From an uncultured Dysgonomonas sp. (lineage in GTDB: Bacteria > Bacteroidota > Bacteroidia > Bacteroidales > Dysgonomonadaceae), in contig USOX01000001.1 in assembly GCA_900556485.1 (NCBI GenBank), positions 372,001-436,000 on the forward strand: a DNA stretch of 64,000 nt, in the 5' to 3' direction. A program made the translations under genes and the position numbers. The notes under the pieces are model-generated. The model had not been told where the DNA came from. It ran no database searches and saw nothing but the letters and a program-made list of their open reading frames with translations. Positions 16,416 to 27,600 of this stretch are shown one piece after another. Position 1 is the first letter of the stretch; every line of letters begins with the position of its first letter.

Positions 16416-18647
16416 ATGGACGCATATAAAGATTTTCGAGGTTCGCGCTGGAAAGAAGAAATCAATGTAACAGATTTTATCTTACAAAACTATACAGAGT
16501 ATAAAGGCGATGAAAGCTTTTTACAAGGACCTACCGAAGCAACTACCAAACTATGGGATAAATTAAGCGAAATGTTTGTAGAAGAGAAAAAGAAAGGTGT
16601 TTATGATGCCGAAACTAAGGTTCCTTCTCAGATTGACGCTTACGGAGCTGGTTACATCGACAAAGATTTAGAAAAAATTGTCGGAGTACAAACAGACAAA
16701 CCACTCAAAAGAGCTATCTTCCCTAACGGAGGACTCCGCATGGTGCAACAAAGCCTTGCAGAGTATGGCTACGAATTAGATAAAACAACTGAACTTATTT
16801 TTACAAAATACAGACGTACACACAACGAAGGTGTATTCTCTGCATATACTGACAGTATCCGCCGCGCACGTAGTAACGGCTTGCTTACTGGGCTACCTGA
16901 TGCATATGGTCGTGGACGTATTATCGGAGACTATCGCCGTGTAGCGCTTTATGGTGTAGACCGTCTGATACAGGAAAGAGAAAAACGTTTCAAAGAATGT
17001 GATCCTATCGTGATGACAGACGATCTGATCCGTCTTCGTGAGGAGCTAAGCTTGCAAATTCAGGCAATGAAAGCTTTGAAACGTATGGCTGCATCTTATG
17101 GATGTGATATTTCTCAACCTGCTAAAAATGCTCAGGAAGCTATCCAATGGACTTATTTTGGATATCTAGGAGCTATCAAAGACCAAAATGGTGCGGCAAT
17201 GAGTTTGGGACGTGTAACTACTTTCTTGGATATCTATATCGAAAGAGATCTTAAAGAAGGCTTACTTACAGAACAACAAGCACAGGAATTGATCGACCAT
17301 TTCGTAATGAAGCTACGTATTGTACGTTACCTTCGTACAAATGAATATAATGAGCTGTTCTCAGGTGATCCGGTTTGGGTAACTGAATCCTTAGGAGGTA
17401 TGACCAATCAGGGACGTTCTATGGTTACAAAGAACAGCTACCGTATGTTGCATACTCTTTACAATCTGGGACCGGCTCCTGAACCAAACTTGACAGTACT
17501 TTGGAGCGACCGTCTTCCTGAACCTTGGAAAAAATATTGTGCAAAAGTTTCTATCGATACATCATCTCTACAATATGAAAATGACGATTTGATGCGTCCG
17601 CAATTAGGAGACGATTATGGTATAGCATGTTGTGTTTCACCAATGCGTATCGGACATCAGATGCAGTTCTTTGGTGCTCGCGCCAACCTTCCTAAAGCAT
17701 TGCTTTATACAATAAATGGAGGTAAGGACGAAAAAACAAAAGCACAGGTTCTTCCTGAATACTGGGTAGAAAAAGTATCCGGCGATTATTTGAAATTTGA
17801 AGAAGTATGGGCAAAATTTGACCGCACATTAGACTGGGTTGCCGAAACTTATGTAAAAGCTCTGAACATTATCCACTATATGCACGATAAATATTCGTAC
17901 GAAGCTTTAGAAATGGCTTTGCATGATGTAGATATTGTACGTACACAGGCATTCGGAGTTTCAGGATTGTCTATTATTGCTGACTCTTTTGCTGCTATCA
18001 AATATGGTAAAGTACGTGTGATAAGAGATGCTGATGGCGATGCAGTAGACTATGTACAGGAGGGTAGTTATATTCCTTTCGGAAATAACGATGACCTGAC
18101 TGACCGCTTTGCTGTGGAAATCGTAGAGAAATTCATGAATAAGATACGTAAACGTAAGATGTATAAAGATGCAGTACCAACTCAGTCGGTATTGACTATT
18201 ACATCGAACGTGGTTTACGGAAAGAAAACAGGTAATACTCCGGATGGACGTCGCGACGGTACACCGTTTGCACCGGGCGCGAATCCTATGCACGGACGCG
18301 ATACTAAAGGTGCAATAGCATCTCTTTCGTCTGTGGCTAAGCTTCCGTTCGAACATGCTAATGATGGTATTTCTTATACTTTTGCTATTACACCTAATAC
18401 ATTGGGTAAGAACAGAGACGAAGAAGCTGCAAATCTTAGCGGATTGCTTGATGGATACTTCTTACAGACAGGACACCACCTGAATGTAAATGTATTCGAC
18501 CGCCAATTACTGGTTGATGCAATGGAGCATCCTGAAAAATATCCTCAGTTGACTATTCGTGTTTCGGGTTATGCCGTAAACTTTGTAAAGCTTACTCGCG
18601 AACAGCAATTAGATGTGATTAACAGAACGATAACAACAACGTTTTAA
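16416..18647 (+). CDS. pflB: Formate C-acetyltransferase (pyruvate formate-lyase)
   Basis: Glycyl-radical enzyme that splits pyruvate with CoA into acetyl-CoA and formate, central to anaerobic mixed-acid fermentation in the cytoplasm. The 743 residues include the catalytic cysteine pair in IACCVSPM (Cys405 and Cys406) and the glycyl-radical motif RVSGYAV with Gly718 near the C-terminus. The length is close to the E. coli enzyme (759), and the start [15 protein letters not shown] matches its N-terminus. The activating enzyme gene follows on the same strand. An unusual hairpin lies in the gap. The long leader with a palindrome suggests regulated expression. Confidence 0.98.
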   Translation: MDAYKDFRGSRWKEEINVTDFILQNYTEYKGDESFLQGPTEATTKLWDKLSEMFVEEKKKGVYDAETKVPSQIDAYGAGYIDKDLEKIVGVQTDKPLKRAIFPNGGLRMVQQSLAEYGYELDKTTELIFTKYRRTHNEGVFSAYTDSIRRARSNGLLTGLPDAYGRGRIIGDYRRVALYGVDRLIQEREKRFKECDPIVMTDDLIRLREELSLQIQAMKALKRMAASYGCDISQPAKNAQEAIQWTYFGYLGAIKDQNGAAMSLGRVTTFLDIYIERDLKEGLLTEQQAQELIDHFVMKLRIVRYLRTNEYNELFSGDPVWVTESLGGMTNQGRSMVTKNSYRMLHTLYNLGPAPEPNLTVLWSDRLPEPWKKYCAKVSIDTSSLQYENDDLMRPQLGDDYGIACCVSPMRIGHQMQFFGARANLPKALLYTINGGKDEKTKAQVLPEYWVEKVSGDYLKFEEVWAKFDRTLDWVAETYVKALNIIHYMHDKYSYEALEMALHDVDIVRTQAFGVSGLSIIADSFAAIKYGKVRVIRDADGDAVDYVQEGSYIPFGNNDDLTDRFAVEIVEKFMNKIRKRKMYKDAVPTQSVLTITSNVVYGKKTGNTPDGRRDGTPFAPGANPMHGRDTKGAIASLSSVAKLPFEHANDGISYTFAITPNTLGKNRDEEAANLSGLLDGYFLQTGHHLNVNVFDRQLLVDAMEHPEKYPQLTIRVSGYAVNFVKLTREQQLDVINRTITTTF

Positions 18648-18657
18648 ACTATAGTAA

Positions 18658-18720
18658 ACGAGTAGACAAGATACGAGATACAAGTATAATAACTTGTTAA
18701 CTTGTACCTTGTCTACTCGT
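18658..18720 (+). terminator. Long hairpin between pflB and pflA (attenuator candidate)
   Basis: ACGAGTAGACAAG (18658-18670) pairs with CTTGTCTACTCGT (18708-18720), and an inner TACAAG/CTTGTA pair continues the stem with a bulge. TTTTT follows at 18726-18730, just before the pflA start. It could lower pflA expression relative to pflB. Confidence 0.6.
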
Positions 18721-18732
18721 ATCTCTTTTTAT

Positions 18733-19452
18733 ATGAAAGGCTTTATTCATTCATTCGAATCATTTGGGACAAAAGATGGTCCCGGTATACGCTTTGTATA
18801 TTTTTTGCAGGGATGCCCTTTGCGTTGTCTTTATTGCCATAATCCTGACACATGGAATATGAATGATAAGACATATGAAATGACAGCAACAGAAGCTTTT
18901 GAGGAAGTAAAGAAAGTAAAGAATTTCATAAAAAACGGAGGTGTTACAGTTTCGGGTGGAGAGCCTTTATTACAGTCTGATTTTATTCTCGAATTATTCA
19001 AGTTGTGCAAGCAAGAAGGCCTACATACAGCAGTGGATACATCTGGCTATCTTCTTAACGATAAGGTAAAGGCAGTATTGGAATACACAGACCTTGTATT
19101 GCTAGATATAAAGCATATAGATCCGGCTAAATACGAAAATCTAACAGCTCGTCCTTTAGAGCCTACCCGTAATTTTATAGAGTATCTGAGAGAGATAAAT
19201 AAACCTTTATGGGTGCGTTATGTACTTGTTCCCGGATTTACGAACGATAAACAGGATTTACATGCCTGGGCTAAATATGTATCACAATTTAGGAATGTAG
19301 AACGTGTAGATATTTTACCTTTCCATCAAATGGGAATACACAAATGGGAAGAGATTGGACGCGACTATGAACTTCGTGATGTTCAACCTCCAACAAATGA
19401 GGAAGTAAAAAAAGCGGAGGAGATATTCAAATCTTATGGTTTGCCTGTATAG
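18733..19452 (+). CDS. pflA: Pyruvate formate-lyase-activating enzyme
   Basis: Radical SAM enzyme that installs the glycyl radical on PflB. The start at 18733 gives 239 residues beginning MKGFIHSFESFGTKDGPGIR, the usual N-terminus; an earlier ATG would put the start inside the upstream hairpin. The iron-sulfur motif CxxxCxxC is GCPLRCLYCHNP with Cys28, Cys32 and Cys35. SGGEPLLQ (around 76) and the DTSGY stretch bind SAM. The size matches the E. coli PflA (246). The gene is paired with pflB on the same strand. Confidence 0.97.
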   Translation: MKGFIHSFESFGTKDGPGIRFVYFLQGCPLRCLYCHNPDTWNMNDKTYEMTATEAFEEVKKVKNFIKNGGVTVSGGEPLLQSDFILELFKLCKQEGLHTAVDTSGYLLNDKVKAVLEYTDLVLLDIKHIDPAKYENLTARPLEPTRNFIEYLREINKPLWVRYVLVPGFTNDKQDLHAWAKYVSQFRNVERVDILPFHQMGIHKWEEIGRDYELRDVQPPTNEEVKKAEEIFKSYGLPV

Positions 19453-19487
19453 ATTTTGAAATAAAATACTAATTTTACGGATAGAAA

Positions 19488-19569
19488 GCGCATGTGGCGT
19501 AATGGTAGCCGCGCTGTCTTCAGGTGGCAGTGAACTATGTTCGTGGGGGTTCGAGTCCCTTCATGCGCA
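19488..19569 (+). tRNA. tRNA-Leu (CAG)
   Basis: The acceptor GCGCATG (19488-19494) pairs with CATGCGC (19562-19568). The D arm has GCG/CGC. The anticodon stem CTGTC/GGCAG holds loop TTCAGGT with anticodon CAG at 19521-19523. A long variable arm (GAAC/GTTC) marks a class II tRNA and fits leucine. The T arm has loop TTCGAGT between GGGGG and CCCTT. The discriminator is A, and CCA is not encoded. Confidence 0.95.
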
Positions 19570-19570
19570 C

Positions 19571-19620
19571 AATAAAGTTTTTAGAGCAGTGTAATTTATA
19601 TGATTATGCTGCTTTATTTT
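19571..19620 (+). terminator. Weak terminator after the tRNA
   Basis: AATAAAG and AGCAG can pair with CTGCT and CTTTATT with an unpaired bulge, followed by a T-rich run. The fold is imperfect. Confidence 0.4.
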
Positions 19621-19790
19621 TTAGTTGGAACGTTTTTTTGAATAATATGATTACTTTATTAGAAATCAGATAATATAGGTTACTTTTACCGTTTTCCAGA
19701 TAAGCATACAGAAAAGGCAATTTTGATAAAATAAGAAGCCTGAAAAATATTTCATTTCCATGATGCACCTAAAACATTAATAGAACAATA

Positions 19791-20618
19791 TCAATCTATC
19801 TTCTCTATCAAATTATCTTTCAACCATACTGAATATTGCTCGCTTAATTGCTTCAATTCCTTCCAACTCTGTATATTACCTTCTTCCGGTAAGGTTACAT
19901 TTATAATCGTAAGCTTCGTTTTATTAGGCTTTAATTCGATTAGTTGATATTTTACGTTTGCAATAGTATCTATCACCATTTTATTTGAGTAGCGACGTAC
20001 TATATTATCTGTTTGATAATAAGTAAAGTTGCTAATAGTGTCTCTTTCATATAAATCACAATTATACCCAAGTTCCTTAATAGAGTTAATGATTGAGTCT
20101 TTCGATAACTTAATTGTATAAGATTTATTAATAAGAATTGTTCCTTTAGGAGCTTCCCAGTATAGAGGCCTGACAGAAGTTGCGCAAAAAGCAAAAAAAG
20201 CAATAGCCAATAAAGCGAAATGAGATACATACTTAAACTTATTCAAAACAACTGTATACTTTTCAGAATGATTTATCAGATAATGGCTCAATGGTAAAAT
20301 CAACAATGCTATATAATCCGAATAGTCTACAACTCTGTGAATTGTGATTGGTAACAATAAGTTTATCTGATCAATTACAGGTGTAAATAACGGTAGCTTC
20401 CAGATGATAAAACCAATGGCTGTGATGAAAGATATATATTTTCTTAGTTTTGGTATTAAAGCTGCTACAAACATTGGGAATATAAGTAGTCCGGCAAAAT
20501 CGGAAAGCTTTCCTGTAAGGAAATTACCATATTCGTATTTCAAATAGAAATCGTTCAGTAGTAAGATAATAAGCCCGGTTATAAAATATGGATTTAAGAT
20601 TGGTCTCTTAGCTTTCAT
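19791..20618 (-). CDS. Multispanning membrane protein of unknown function
   Basis: I do not recognise the family. The 275 residues have about five hydrophobic segments in the first 150 (about 9-25, 43-58, 62-78, 100-117 and 131-150). A soluble tail of about 120 residues follows, rich in beta-type sequence (for example TIKLSKDSIINSIKELG and KTKLTIINVTLP). A KLSDFAGLLIFP segment near residues 37-48 looks like a conserved motif. The membrane domain plus extracytoplasmic tail suggests an envelope role. It stands alone, convergent to the tRNA, and has base composition like its neighbours. Confidence 0.75.
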   Translation of the reverse strand: MKAKRPILNPYFITGLIILLLNDFYLKYEYGNFLTGKLSDFAGLLIFPMFVAALIPKLRKYISFITAIGFIIWKLPLFTPVIDQINLLLPITIHRVVDYSDYIALLILPLSHYLINHSEKYTVVLNKFKYVSHFALLAIAFFAFCATSVRPLYWEAPKGTILINKSYTIKLSKDSIINSIKELGYNCDLYERDTISNFTYYQTDNIVRRYSNKMVIDTIANVKYQLIELKPNKTKLTIINVTLPEEGNIQSWKELKQLSEQYSVWLKDNLIEKID

Positions 20619-21097
20619 TATTTAGTAGTGTTTTATTAGGTTTTGAGGAAAGCAGTTTTCCTTATTTTTTTAACGACCGGATTTAATAAATATTTCAAAA
20701 GGTGGGACTTATTTCCTTAATTACCATTGTTAAGCAAGTTCTCTCTGTTTATTATTAAATCCCTTCCAGATTTATTGACTAATATATAAAGAATATATCA
20801 TTTGTCGCACAAAATCACTACTTCGTCGCAGGAATATTCTATTTGGTCAAAATTAATCGAAAGTCATTTAATAAACATTTACTTTTGTAGTATGAAAAAA
20901 ATATGAAGGTAGAAGATTTATTTAGAGTATTAAATTTAGTTAATATTGTAATATTTTGATGTTTTTTGCGTCATATCTAATGTGAGTTATTAGTAGTTAT
21001 ATTTTGCAGATATTAGTATAAGTTAAAATAAAGAAACTACCTGTTGTTATCCACCAAATAGGGGTGGAACTGTTAGTATTATCAACAAAATCAATTT
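20619..21097. other. Intergenic upstream of the TonB receptor
   Basis: About 480 AT-rich bases. A TACTTTTG at 20880-20887 fits the -7 consensus but sits 211 bp before the receptor ATG and lacks a matching -33. TTGTCGCA and TCGTCGCA recur within 30 bp near 20803. A short TCCACC/GGTGGA stem (21050-21068) lies 30 bp before the start codon. No gene is supported. Confidence 0.5.
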
Positions 21098-23446
21098 ATG
21101 AAATTACATTGTATCTATGTAAGGGATAGAATAAAGATTCTATTTCTGTGGTTATTTTTCCTTGCTCTTTTCCCATCAGTATTGTTCGCCCAAACTTATA
21201 AAATCAGTGGGGCAGTGATGGATGCTCAAACAAAAGAAACATTGGTAGGGGTGCCTATCATCATTAAAGAACGCTCTTCGAGTGGAGTTGCTTCGGATGA
21301 AAATGGTAAATATAGTATGGCTTTGCCCAAAGGCGAATACACATTCTTTATCGATTACATGGGATTCGAGAAGAAACAGATGAAAATCAATCTATCTAAG
21401 AATACACAACTAGATATAGAATTGAAGCAATCTTCTATTGGTCTGAATGAGGTGGTTATTGCTGCTGAACGCCCTGATGCAAATGTGTCTGCACCTCAGA
21501 CAGGTATACAAAAACTTGAAATTCAGGAAATAAACAAATTACCTGTATTATTAGGCGAACGCGATATCATTAAAACGATTCAGCTAATGCCTGGTGTTCA
21601 AGGGGCCGGAGAAGGAAGTTCAGGCTTTTATGTACGTGGAGGAAGTGCCGACCAAAACCTTATTTTGTTGGATAATGTGTCGCTTTATAATGCGTCTCAC
21701 TTAATGGGATTCTTTTCTACTTTCAACTCTGAAGTCTTGCGTGATGTAACCCTTTATAAAGGAGCAATGCCTGCTCAGTACGGGGAACGTTTATCATCCA
21801 TACTAGACGTTCAACAACGTATAGGGGACAATCAAAAATATCGCGTAGCAGGCGGTATTGGACTTATCTCTTCCAATCTCAATGTTGAGGGGCCTATACA
21901 GAAAGGTAAATCTTCATTCCTCCTAGGTGCTAGGCGTACTTATGCTGATGCTATGGCCCGTCTTTCGGGTGTTGAAGATGCAAAAAATGCTTATCTTTAT
22001 TTCTATGACTTGAATATGAAAATGAATTTTGCCTTATCGGACAGAGATCAATTGTCTATATCAGGTTATTTAGGACGTGACAAAATGGTGTTGAAAGACG
22101 CAGCTTCAACCGATTGGGGAAATACCTTCCTTGCTGCTAACTGGAGCCGTACAATTAATAATAGATGGGTTTCGAAAACCACATTATCTTATAATCAGTA
22201 CGATTATTATTATGGCATGGAGATCGGAATGGATTTAGAAGGAAATGCTAAAATACGTGATTATAATCTAAAGCAGGAATTTATTTATCAGCGCAACAAA
22301 AATAATCAATGGCGTTTCGGTCTGAGCTCTACTTACCATGATTTAGCACCTGGTGATTTTAGAATGGAGTCTGATGGTGTAAGCACAATAAACCTGCATC
22401 ATCGCTATTCTTCCGAAAATGGAGTATATGTTTCCAACCAGTTGAAACTATCAGATAATCTGGAAGTAATATATGGGCTGAGAATGTCAGCTTTTATGGC
22501 TATGGGTAAAGGAGAATATTATACAATGGACGATAATCGCAATGTGACAGATAGTACCTGGTATAATTCTGGGAAGGTAGTAAAGACATACATTAATCTG
22601 GAACCTCGTTTCTCGGCAGCCTATAAACTCAATGATGTTTCATCTATAAAAGCTGCTTATGCTCGTACTGTACAGAATATGCACTTATTATCTCATTCTG
22701 CGCAGGGCACACCGTTCGACCGTTGGACTTCCAGCTCGAATAATGTGAAACCTGAGATTGCAGATCAGATATCGTTAGGATATTTCCGTAACTTCTCGGA
22801 TAATATGTTCGAATTTAGTGTCGAAGGATATTATAAGGATATGAAAAATCAGCTCGACTTTAAAGATGGTGCTGATATAGAAGCTTATAATGTTATAGAT
22901 ACAGAAATATTACCCGGAAAAGGACGCTCTTATGGGGTAGAATTGACTTTGAAAAAACGCTTGGGACGATTAACCGGATGGATTGGATATACTTTATCTA
23001 AATCTGAAAAGAAAATAGATGGTATCAACGAAGGCAGATGGTACAATGCGTTTCAGGACAGAACACACGACATATCTATAGTAGGCATGTACGAATTGAG
23101 TCCTAAATGGTCTCTGTCTGCCGCATGGGTATATTATACAGGGAATGCAATCAGTTACCCTAGCGGAAAGTATCAGATAAATGGAAGGGATGTAATGTAT
23201 TATGCTGAGCGTAATGGTTATCGTATGCCGGCTTATCATCGTCTCGATCTGGGAGCAACCTGCCTTTTGAAAAAGACGAAGAAATTTCATTCCGAACTGG
23301 TATTCAGTCTTTATAATGCATATGGACGCGAAAATGCTTATATGATACAGTTCCGGACTAATACTAAAGATCCGGACAAAACAACAGCTTATCAATACTC
23401 ATTGTTCCGTTTTGTTCCGTCGATCTCATGGAATTTCAAATTTTAA
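21098..23446 (+). CDS. TonB-dependent receptor with carboxypeptidase-like N-terminal domain
   Basis: Outer-membrane gated transporter. The 782 residues start with a signal peptide ending LFAQ (about 31). A beta-sandwich carboxypeptidase-regulatory-like domain follows (about 34-115). The plug domain is next, recognised by ERDIIKTIQLMPGV near 154 and YVRGGSADQNLILLDNV near 178. A 22-strand barrel follows, with aromatic-rich ends. The next gene encodes a DUF4249 lipoprotein, the usual partner of this receptor class in Bacteroidetes. The substrate cannot be told; unlike SusC/SusD pairs there is no SusD homologue. Confidence 0.93.
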   Translation: MKLHCIYVRDRIKILFLWLFFLALFPSVLFAQTYKISGAVMDAQTKETLVGVPIIIKERSSSGVASDENGKYSMALPKGEYTFFIDYMGFEKKQMKINLSKNTQLDIELKQSSIGLNEVVIAAERPDANVSAPQTGIQKLEIQEINKLPVLLGERDIIKTIQLMPGVQGAGEGSSGFYVRGGSADQNLILLDNVSLYNASHLMGFFSTFNSEVLRDVTLYKGAMPAQYGERLSSILDVQQRIGDNQKYRVAGGIGLISSNLNVEGPIQKGKSSFLLGARRTYADAMARLSGVEDAKNAYLYFYDLNMKMNFALSDRDQLSISGYLGRDKMVLKDAASTDWGNTFLAANWSRTINNRWVSKTTLSYNQYDYYYGMEIGMDLEGNAKIRDYNLKQEFIYQRNKNNQWRFGLSSTYHDLAPGDFRMESDGVSTINLHHRYSSENGVYVSNQLKLSDNLEVIYGLRMSAFMAMGKGEYYTMDDNRNVTDSTWYNSGKVVKTYINLEPRFSAAYKLNDVSSIKAAYARTVQNMHLLSHSAQGTPFDRWTSSSNNVKPEIADQISLGYFRNFSDNMFEFSVEGYYKDMKNQLDFKDGADIEAYNVIDTEILPGKGRSYGVELTLKKRLGRLTGWIGYTLSKSEKKIDGINEGRWYNAFQDRTHDISIVGMYELSPKWSLSAAWVYYTGNAISYPSGKYQINGRDVMYYAERNGYRMPAYHRLDLGATCLLKKTKKFHSELVFSLYNAYGRENAYMIQFRTNTKDPDKTTAYQYSLFRFVPSISWNFKF

Positions 23447-23479
23447 TAAAATCATTAGGGTAAATTTAAATAAGTTCTT

Positions 23480-24289
23480 ATGAATTCAATAATAAAAATA
23501 TATATACCTATCCTATGTGCTGTGGCGTTCTCTCTATTATTCTCATCTTGCGAAAAAGAGATAGATGTAGAATTACGGTCTGTTGAGCCCCGCATTGTGA
23601 TAGAAGGTATTGTTAAACAAGATCAGTTTGCGACTGTAAAAGTTAGCCATACCAAAGATTTTAATGATAATACTGGTTATCCTTCCCTTAGTGGAGCAGT
23701 TGTGACAATATCCGACAGCGAAGGGAATACCGAAGTATTAAAACAGGATGAAACAGGTTGGTATACAGCCAAAAATATAAAAGGAGTACAAAAACGTACT
23801 TACAATCTGTCTATAGTGTACGAAGGTGAGGAATACACAGCTACATCAACTATGCCTCCACACGTAAACCTCGACTCTTTGAGCATGTATAAAGTGCCGG
23901 TGATGGACTATGCTTTCCCGATGATTCATTTTCAGGATCCTGTAGGTGAAGAAAATCAATATTATCGTGCATTGTTATTTATAAAGGGAAAGCAGCATCC
24001 GGATATGGGAGAATTTGTTCGGAGTGCCGAACTTACAGATGGAAGATATTATCACCAATTTATTCCGGCTGGTACGCATGACGATGATAATGACCCTTAT
24101 GAAAAAGGGGACGAACTGACTGTCGAATTCCAATGTATTGACAAAGGGGCATACACCTTTTTCTATACTTTAAGCCGTGTAGAAGATGACCTTACCAATC
24201 CTATATCGAATATCTCGAATGGAGCGTTAGGGTATTTCAGTGCTTGCACAGCTCAGCAAATGTCTATAATTGCAGACTGGGAAGATTAA
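23480..24289 (+). CDS. DUF4249 domain-containing lipoprotein
   Basis: Lipoprotein partner of the preceding TonB receptor. The signal peptide ends FSSCE with lipid-accepting Cys24. A beta-sandwich-like N-terminal half begins IDVELRSVEPRIVIEGIV (about 28-45), the typical opening of DUF4249. A C-terminal part ends in a short YFSACTAQ region. The length of 269 residues is a little short of many family members. Spacing to the receptor is 33 bp and both are on the plus strand. A role in substrate capture is inferred. Confidence 0.85.
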   Translation: MNSIIKIYIPILCAVAFSLLFSSCEKEIDVELRSVEPRIVIEGIVKQDQFATVKVSHTKDFNDNTGYPSLSGAVVTISDSEGNTEVLKQDETGWYTAKNIKGVQKRTYNLSIVYEGEEYTATSTMPPHVNLDSLSMYKVPVMDYAFPMIHFQDPVGEENQYYRALLFIKGKQHPDMGEFVRSAELTDGRYYHQFIPAGTHDDDNDPYEKGDELTVEFQCIDKGAYTFFYTLSRVEDDLTNPISNISNGALGYFSACTAQQMSIIADWED

Positions 24290-24317
24290 GCTAATTTTTC
24301 TGATATAATTTAGTATA

Positions 24318-24362
24318 AAGTGGCGTATTTTCGTATGGAAATGCGCCACTTCATTTTCCTTT
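24318..24362 (+). terminator. Terminator after the DUF4249 gene
   Basis: AAGTGGCG (24318-24325) pairs with CGCCACTT (24344-24351) and is followed by a T-rich run. Confidence 0.75.
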
Positions 24363-24369
24363 TTTCTGT

Positions 24370-24480
24370 CATTCTGAGTGTAACGAAGAATCCCTGTCTT
24401 TTCGCATTTGTAATCCGAAGGTCTTTAATGGCGGATTTTAAATCCGCATATAAAAAATCATCGGATTGCAAATCCGATGA
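24370..24480. repeat. REP-like palindromic repeat cluster
   Basis: Three separate palindromes: ATTCT...AGAAT at 24371-24391 (matching the widespread Bacteroidetes CATTCTGAG...AGAATC motif); GCGGATT...AATCCGC at 24431-24447; and a perfect 10-bp TCATCGGATT / AATCCGATGA at 24458-24480. A short frame here is a reading through these repeats. Confidence 0.65.
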
Positions 24481-24562
24481 GACAATTGAAGGCGAGTCAA
24501 TGACATATCAGAAAGTATTTTTTACAAATTGTTAACCTAACCTTTCTAACTGTTAATCCATT

Positions 24563-24593
24563 GTTGTTAACTCGCAACTTTTCATTATATTTG
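24563..24593 (+). promoter_or_regulatory. ileS promoter
   Basis: GTTG at 24563-24566 and TATATTTG at 24586-24593 with a 19-bp spacer fit the Bacteroidetes -33/-7 pattern. The ATG follows about 35 bp later. Confidence 0.75.
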
Positions 24594-24627
24594 CGACAAT
24601 TTTTTTAAAGCAGATATAATATATATT

Positions 24628-27600
24628 ATGAGCAAGCAATTTTCAGAGTATAACAAGTTTAATTTATCTGATATCAATAAAGAGATATTAGAGAAATGGG
24701 ATAGAGAGAATATATTCCAACAAAGTCTGGATACACGCGCTGGAGCTCCGTCATTTGTTTTCTATGAAGGGCCTCCATCGGCTAATGGTATTCCCGGTAT
24801 TCACCACGTAATGGCTCGCTCGGTAAAAGATATTTTCTGCCGTTATAAAACCATGAAAGGTTTTCTTGTAAACCGCAAAGCCGGATGGGATACACACGGG
24901 TTGCCAGTTGAACTTTCCGTAGAGAAAAAGCTTGGTATCACTAAAGAAGATATTGGTAAAAAAATATCAGTAGAAGAATATAACAATGCCTGCCGCAAAG
25001 AGGTAATGAAATATACAGGCGAGTGGGAGAATCTTACTCGCATTATGGGATATTGGGTAGATATGAAAGACCCATATATCACTTACGACAGCCGTTATAT
25101 AGAAACCCTTTGGTATCTGTTGAAAGACTTATATCAAAAAAATTACTTGTATAAAGGATATACTATACAACCATATTCTCCGGCTGCAGGAACAGGCCTT
25201 AGTACACACGAGTTGAATCAGCCGGGTGCATACCGCGATGTAAAAGATACAACCTGTGTCGCTCAGTTCAAAATGAAAAACCCTAAACCGGAAATGGCTC
25301 AGTTTGGTGATGCTTATTTTCTGGCTTGGACAACTACGCCTTGGACATTACCATCGAATACTGCTTTGGCTGTAGGTAAGGATATCGTTTATGTAGCTGT
25401 GCAATCATACAACCCATATACAGGCAACAAAATGACTGTTGTTCTGGCAAAATCGTTGATGTTTAAAATGTTCAACGAAAAAGCCAAAGATATCGCACTC
25501 GAAGACTATAAAGAAGGAGATAAACTTATCCCTTATAAGGTAGTAGGAGAGTGGACAGGGAGTGATCTTGCCGGTATGCAATATGAGCAATTAATCCCTT
25601 GGATGAACCCGGGAGACAATGCATTCAAAGTATTGGTAGGCGACTTCGTTACTACTGAGGATGGTACAGGTATCGTACACATTGCTCCTACATTTGGAGC
25701 TGATGACGCCAAGGTGGCTAAAGCAAACGATGTTCCAGCTTTATTATTAATAGATAAAGAAGGCAATCAACGTCCGATGGTAGACCTTACGGGTAAGTAT
25801 TTCCGTCTGGAAGATATTGACCCTGAATATGTAAAAGCAAATGTAAATGTTGATTTATATAAAGATTTCGCCGGACGTTATGTGAAAAACGAATATGACG
25901 ACACTTTAGCTCCTGATGCACCAACATTGGATATAGACATCAGTGTGATGCTAAAGCAGCAAAATCTAGCATTTAAGATAGAGCGTCATGTACACAACTA
26001 TCCGCACTGTTGGCGTACTGATAAGCCTGTACTATACTATCCGTTAGATAGCTGGTTTATACGTACTACTGCGAGTCGCGAACGTTTGATAGAGCTGAAC
26101 AAGACTATCAACTGGAAACCTGAGTCAACAGGAACAGGACGTTTTGGTAAATGGCTCGAAAATCTTCAGGACTGGAACCTTAGCCGCAGCCGCTATTGGG
26201 GAACTCCGTTGCCGATCTGGCGTACCGAAGATGGTAAAGAGGAAAAATGTATAGGTTCGGTAAAAGAGCTTTACGAAGAAATGCAAAAAGCTGTAGATGC
26301 CGGATTTATGACCGAAATACCTTGGAAAGGATTCGAAATAGGAAATCTGGATAAAGCGAATTATGAAAAGATAGATTTGCACCGTCCATATGTAGACAAT
26401 ATCATTCTTGTATCAGATTCGGGGCAACCGATGATGCGCGAGAAAGACTTGATAGACGTATGGTTCGATTCGGGTGCTATGCCTTTTGCACAGGTGTTCT
26501 ATCCAAATATAAGTGAAGAGGAATTTGAAAAGATATATCCTGCCGACTTTATAGCTGAGGGTGTAGACCAGACTCGTGGATGGTTCTTTACACTACATGC
26601 TATTTCAACGATGGTGAAAGATAGAGTATCGTTCAAGAATGTAGTTTCTAACGGACTTGTTCTGGATAAGAATGGCAATAAAATGTCGAAGAGCCGTGGA
26701 AATGGTGTTGACCCTTTTGCCGCAATAGAAAAGTATGGTTCCGATCCGTTGCGTTGGTATATGATAACAAATGCTTCGCCTTGGGATAACCTAAAATTCG
26801 ATATAGAGGGAGTTGAAGAGGTACGCCGTAAATTCTTTGGTACATTATATAATACTTATTCATTTTTTGCACTTTATGCAAATGTAGACAACTTCACATT
26901 CAGCGAAGAGCTCATACCTGTATCGGAGCGTCCGGAGATCGACCGTTGGATCATCTCTTTACTTAATACACTTGTGAAAGAAGTGGATGAGTATTATGAA
27001 GCTTATGAACCGACTAAAGCAGGACGTGCAATATCCGACTTTGTAAATGATAATTTGAGTAACTGGTATGTACGCCTCAATCGTAAACGTTTCTGGGGTG
27101 GCGAAATGACTAAAGATAAACTTTCGGCATATCAAACGTTATATACATGTCTCGAAACTGTGGCTAAGCTAATGGCTCCTATATCTCCATTCTATGCTGA
27201 TAAATTATTTTGTGACCTTATATCGGTGACTGACAGAGAGAAAGCTGCTTCTGTGCATTTATCCGACTATCCAGCTTATGAACCATCTGTGGTAGATAAG
27301 CGTTTAGAGGAACGTATGCAAATTGCACAGGATATTTCTTCAGCAGTATTAGCACTACGCCGTAAGGAAAGCATAAAAGTTCGTCAGCCGTTAACTCAGA
27401 TAATGATTCCTGTACTTAACGATAGCCAGCGTGAAGATATTGACGCCGTACGTGAACTCATACTGAATGAGGTAAACGTAAAAGAACTGAAATATGTAGA
27501 CAATGCTGCCGGAATACTAGTGAAAAAGGTAAAACCTGATTTCAAAAAACTAGGACCACGCTATGGTAAGATAATGAAACAGTTGGCTGCCGAAGTACAA

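Noticed and set aside
24320..24535. A 71-codon plus-strand frame
   Set aside because: It reads through the terminator and the palindromic repeats upstream of ileS; no conserved protein character.
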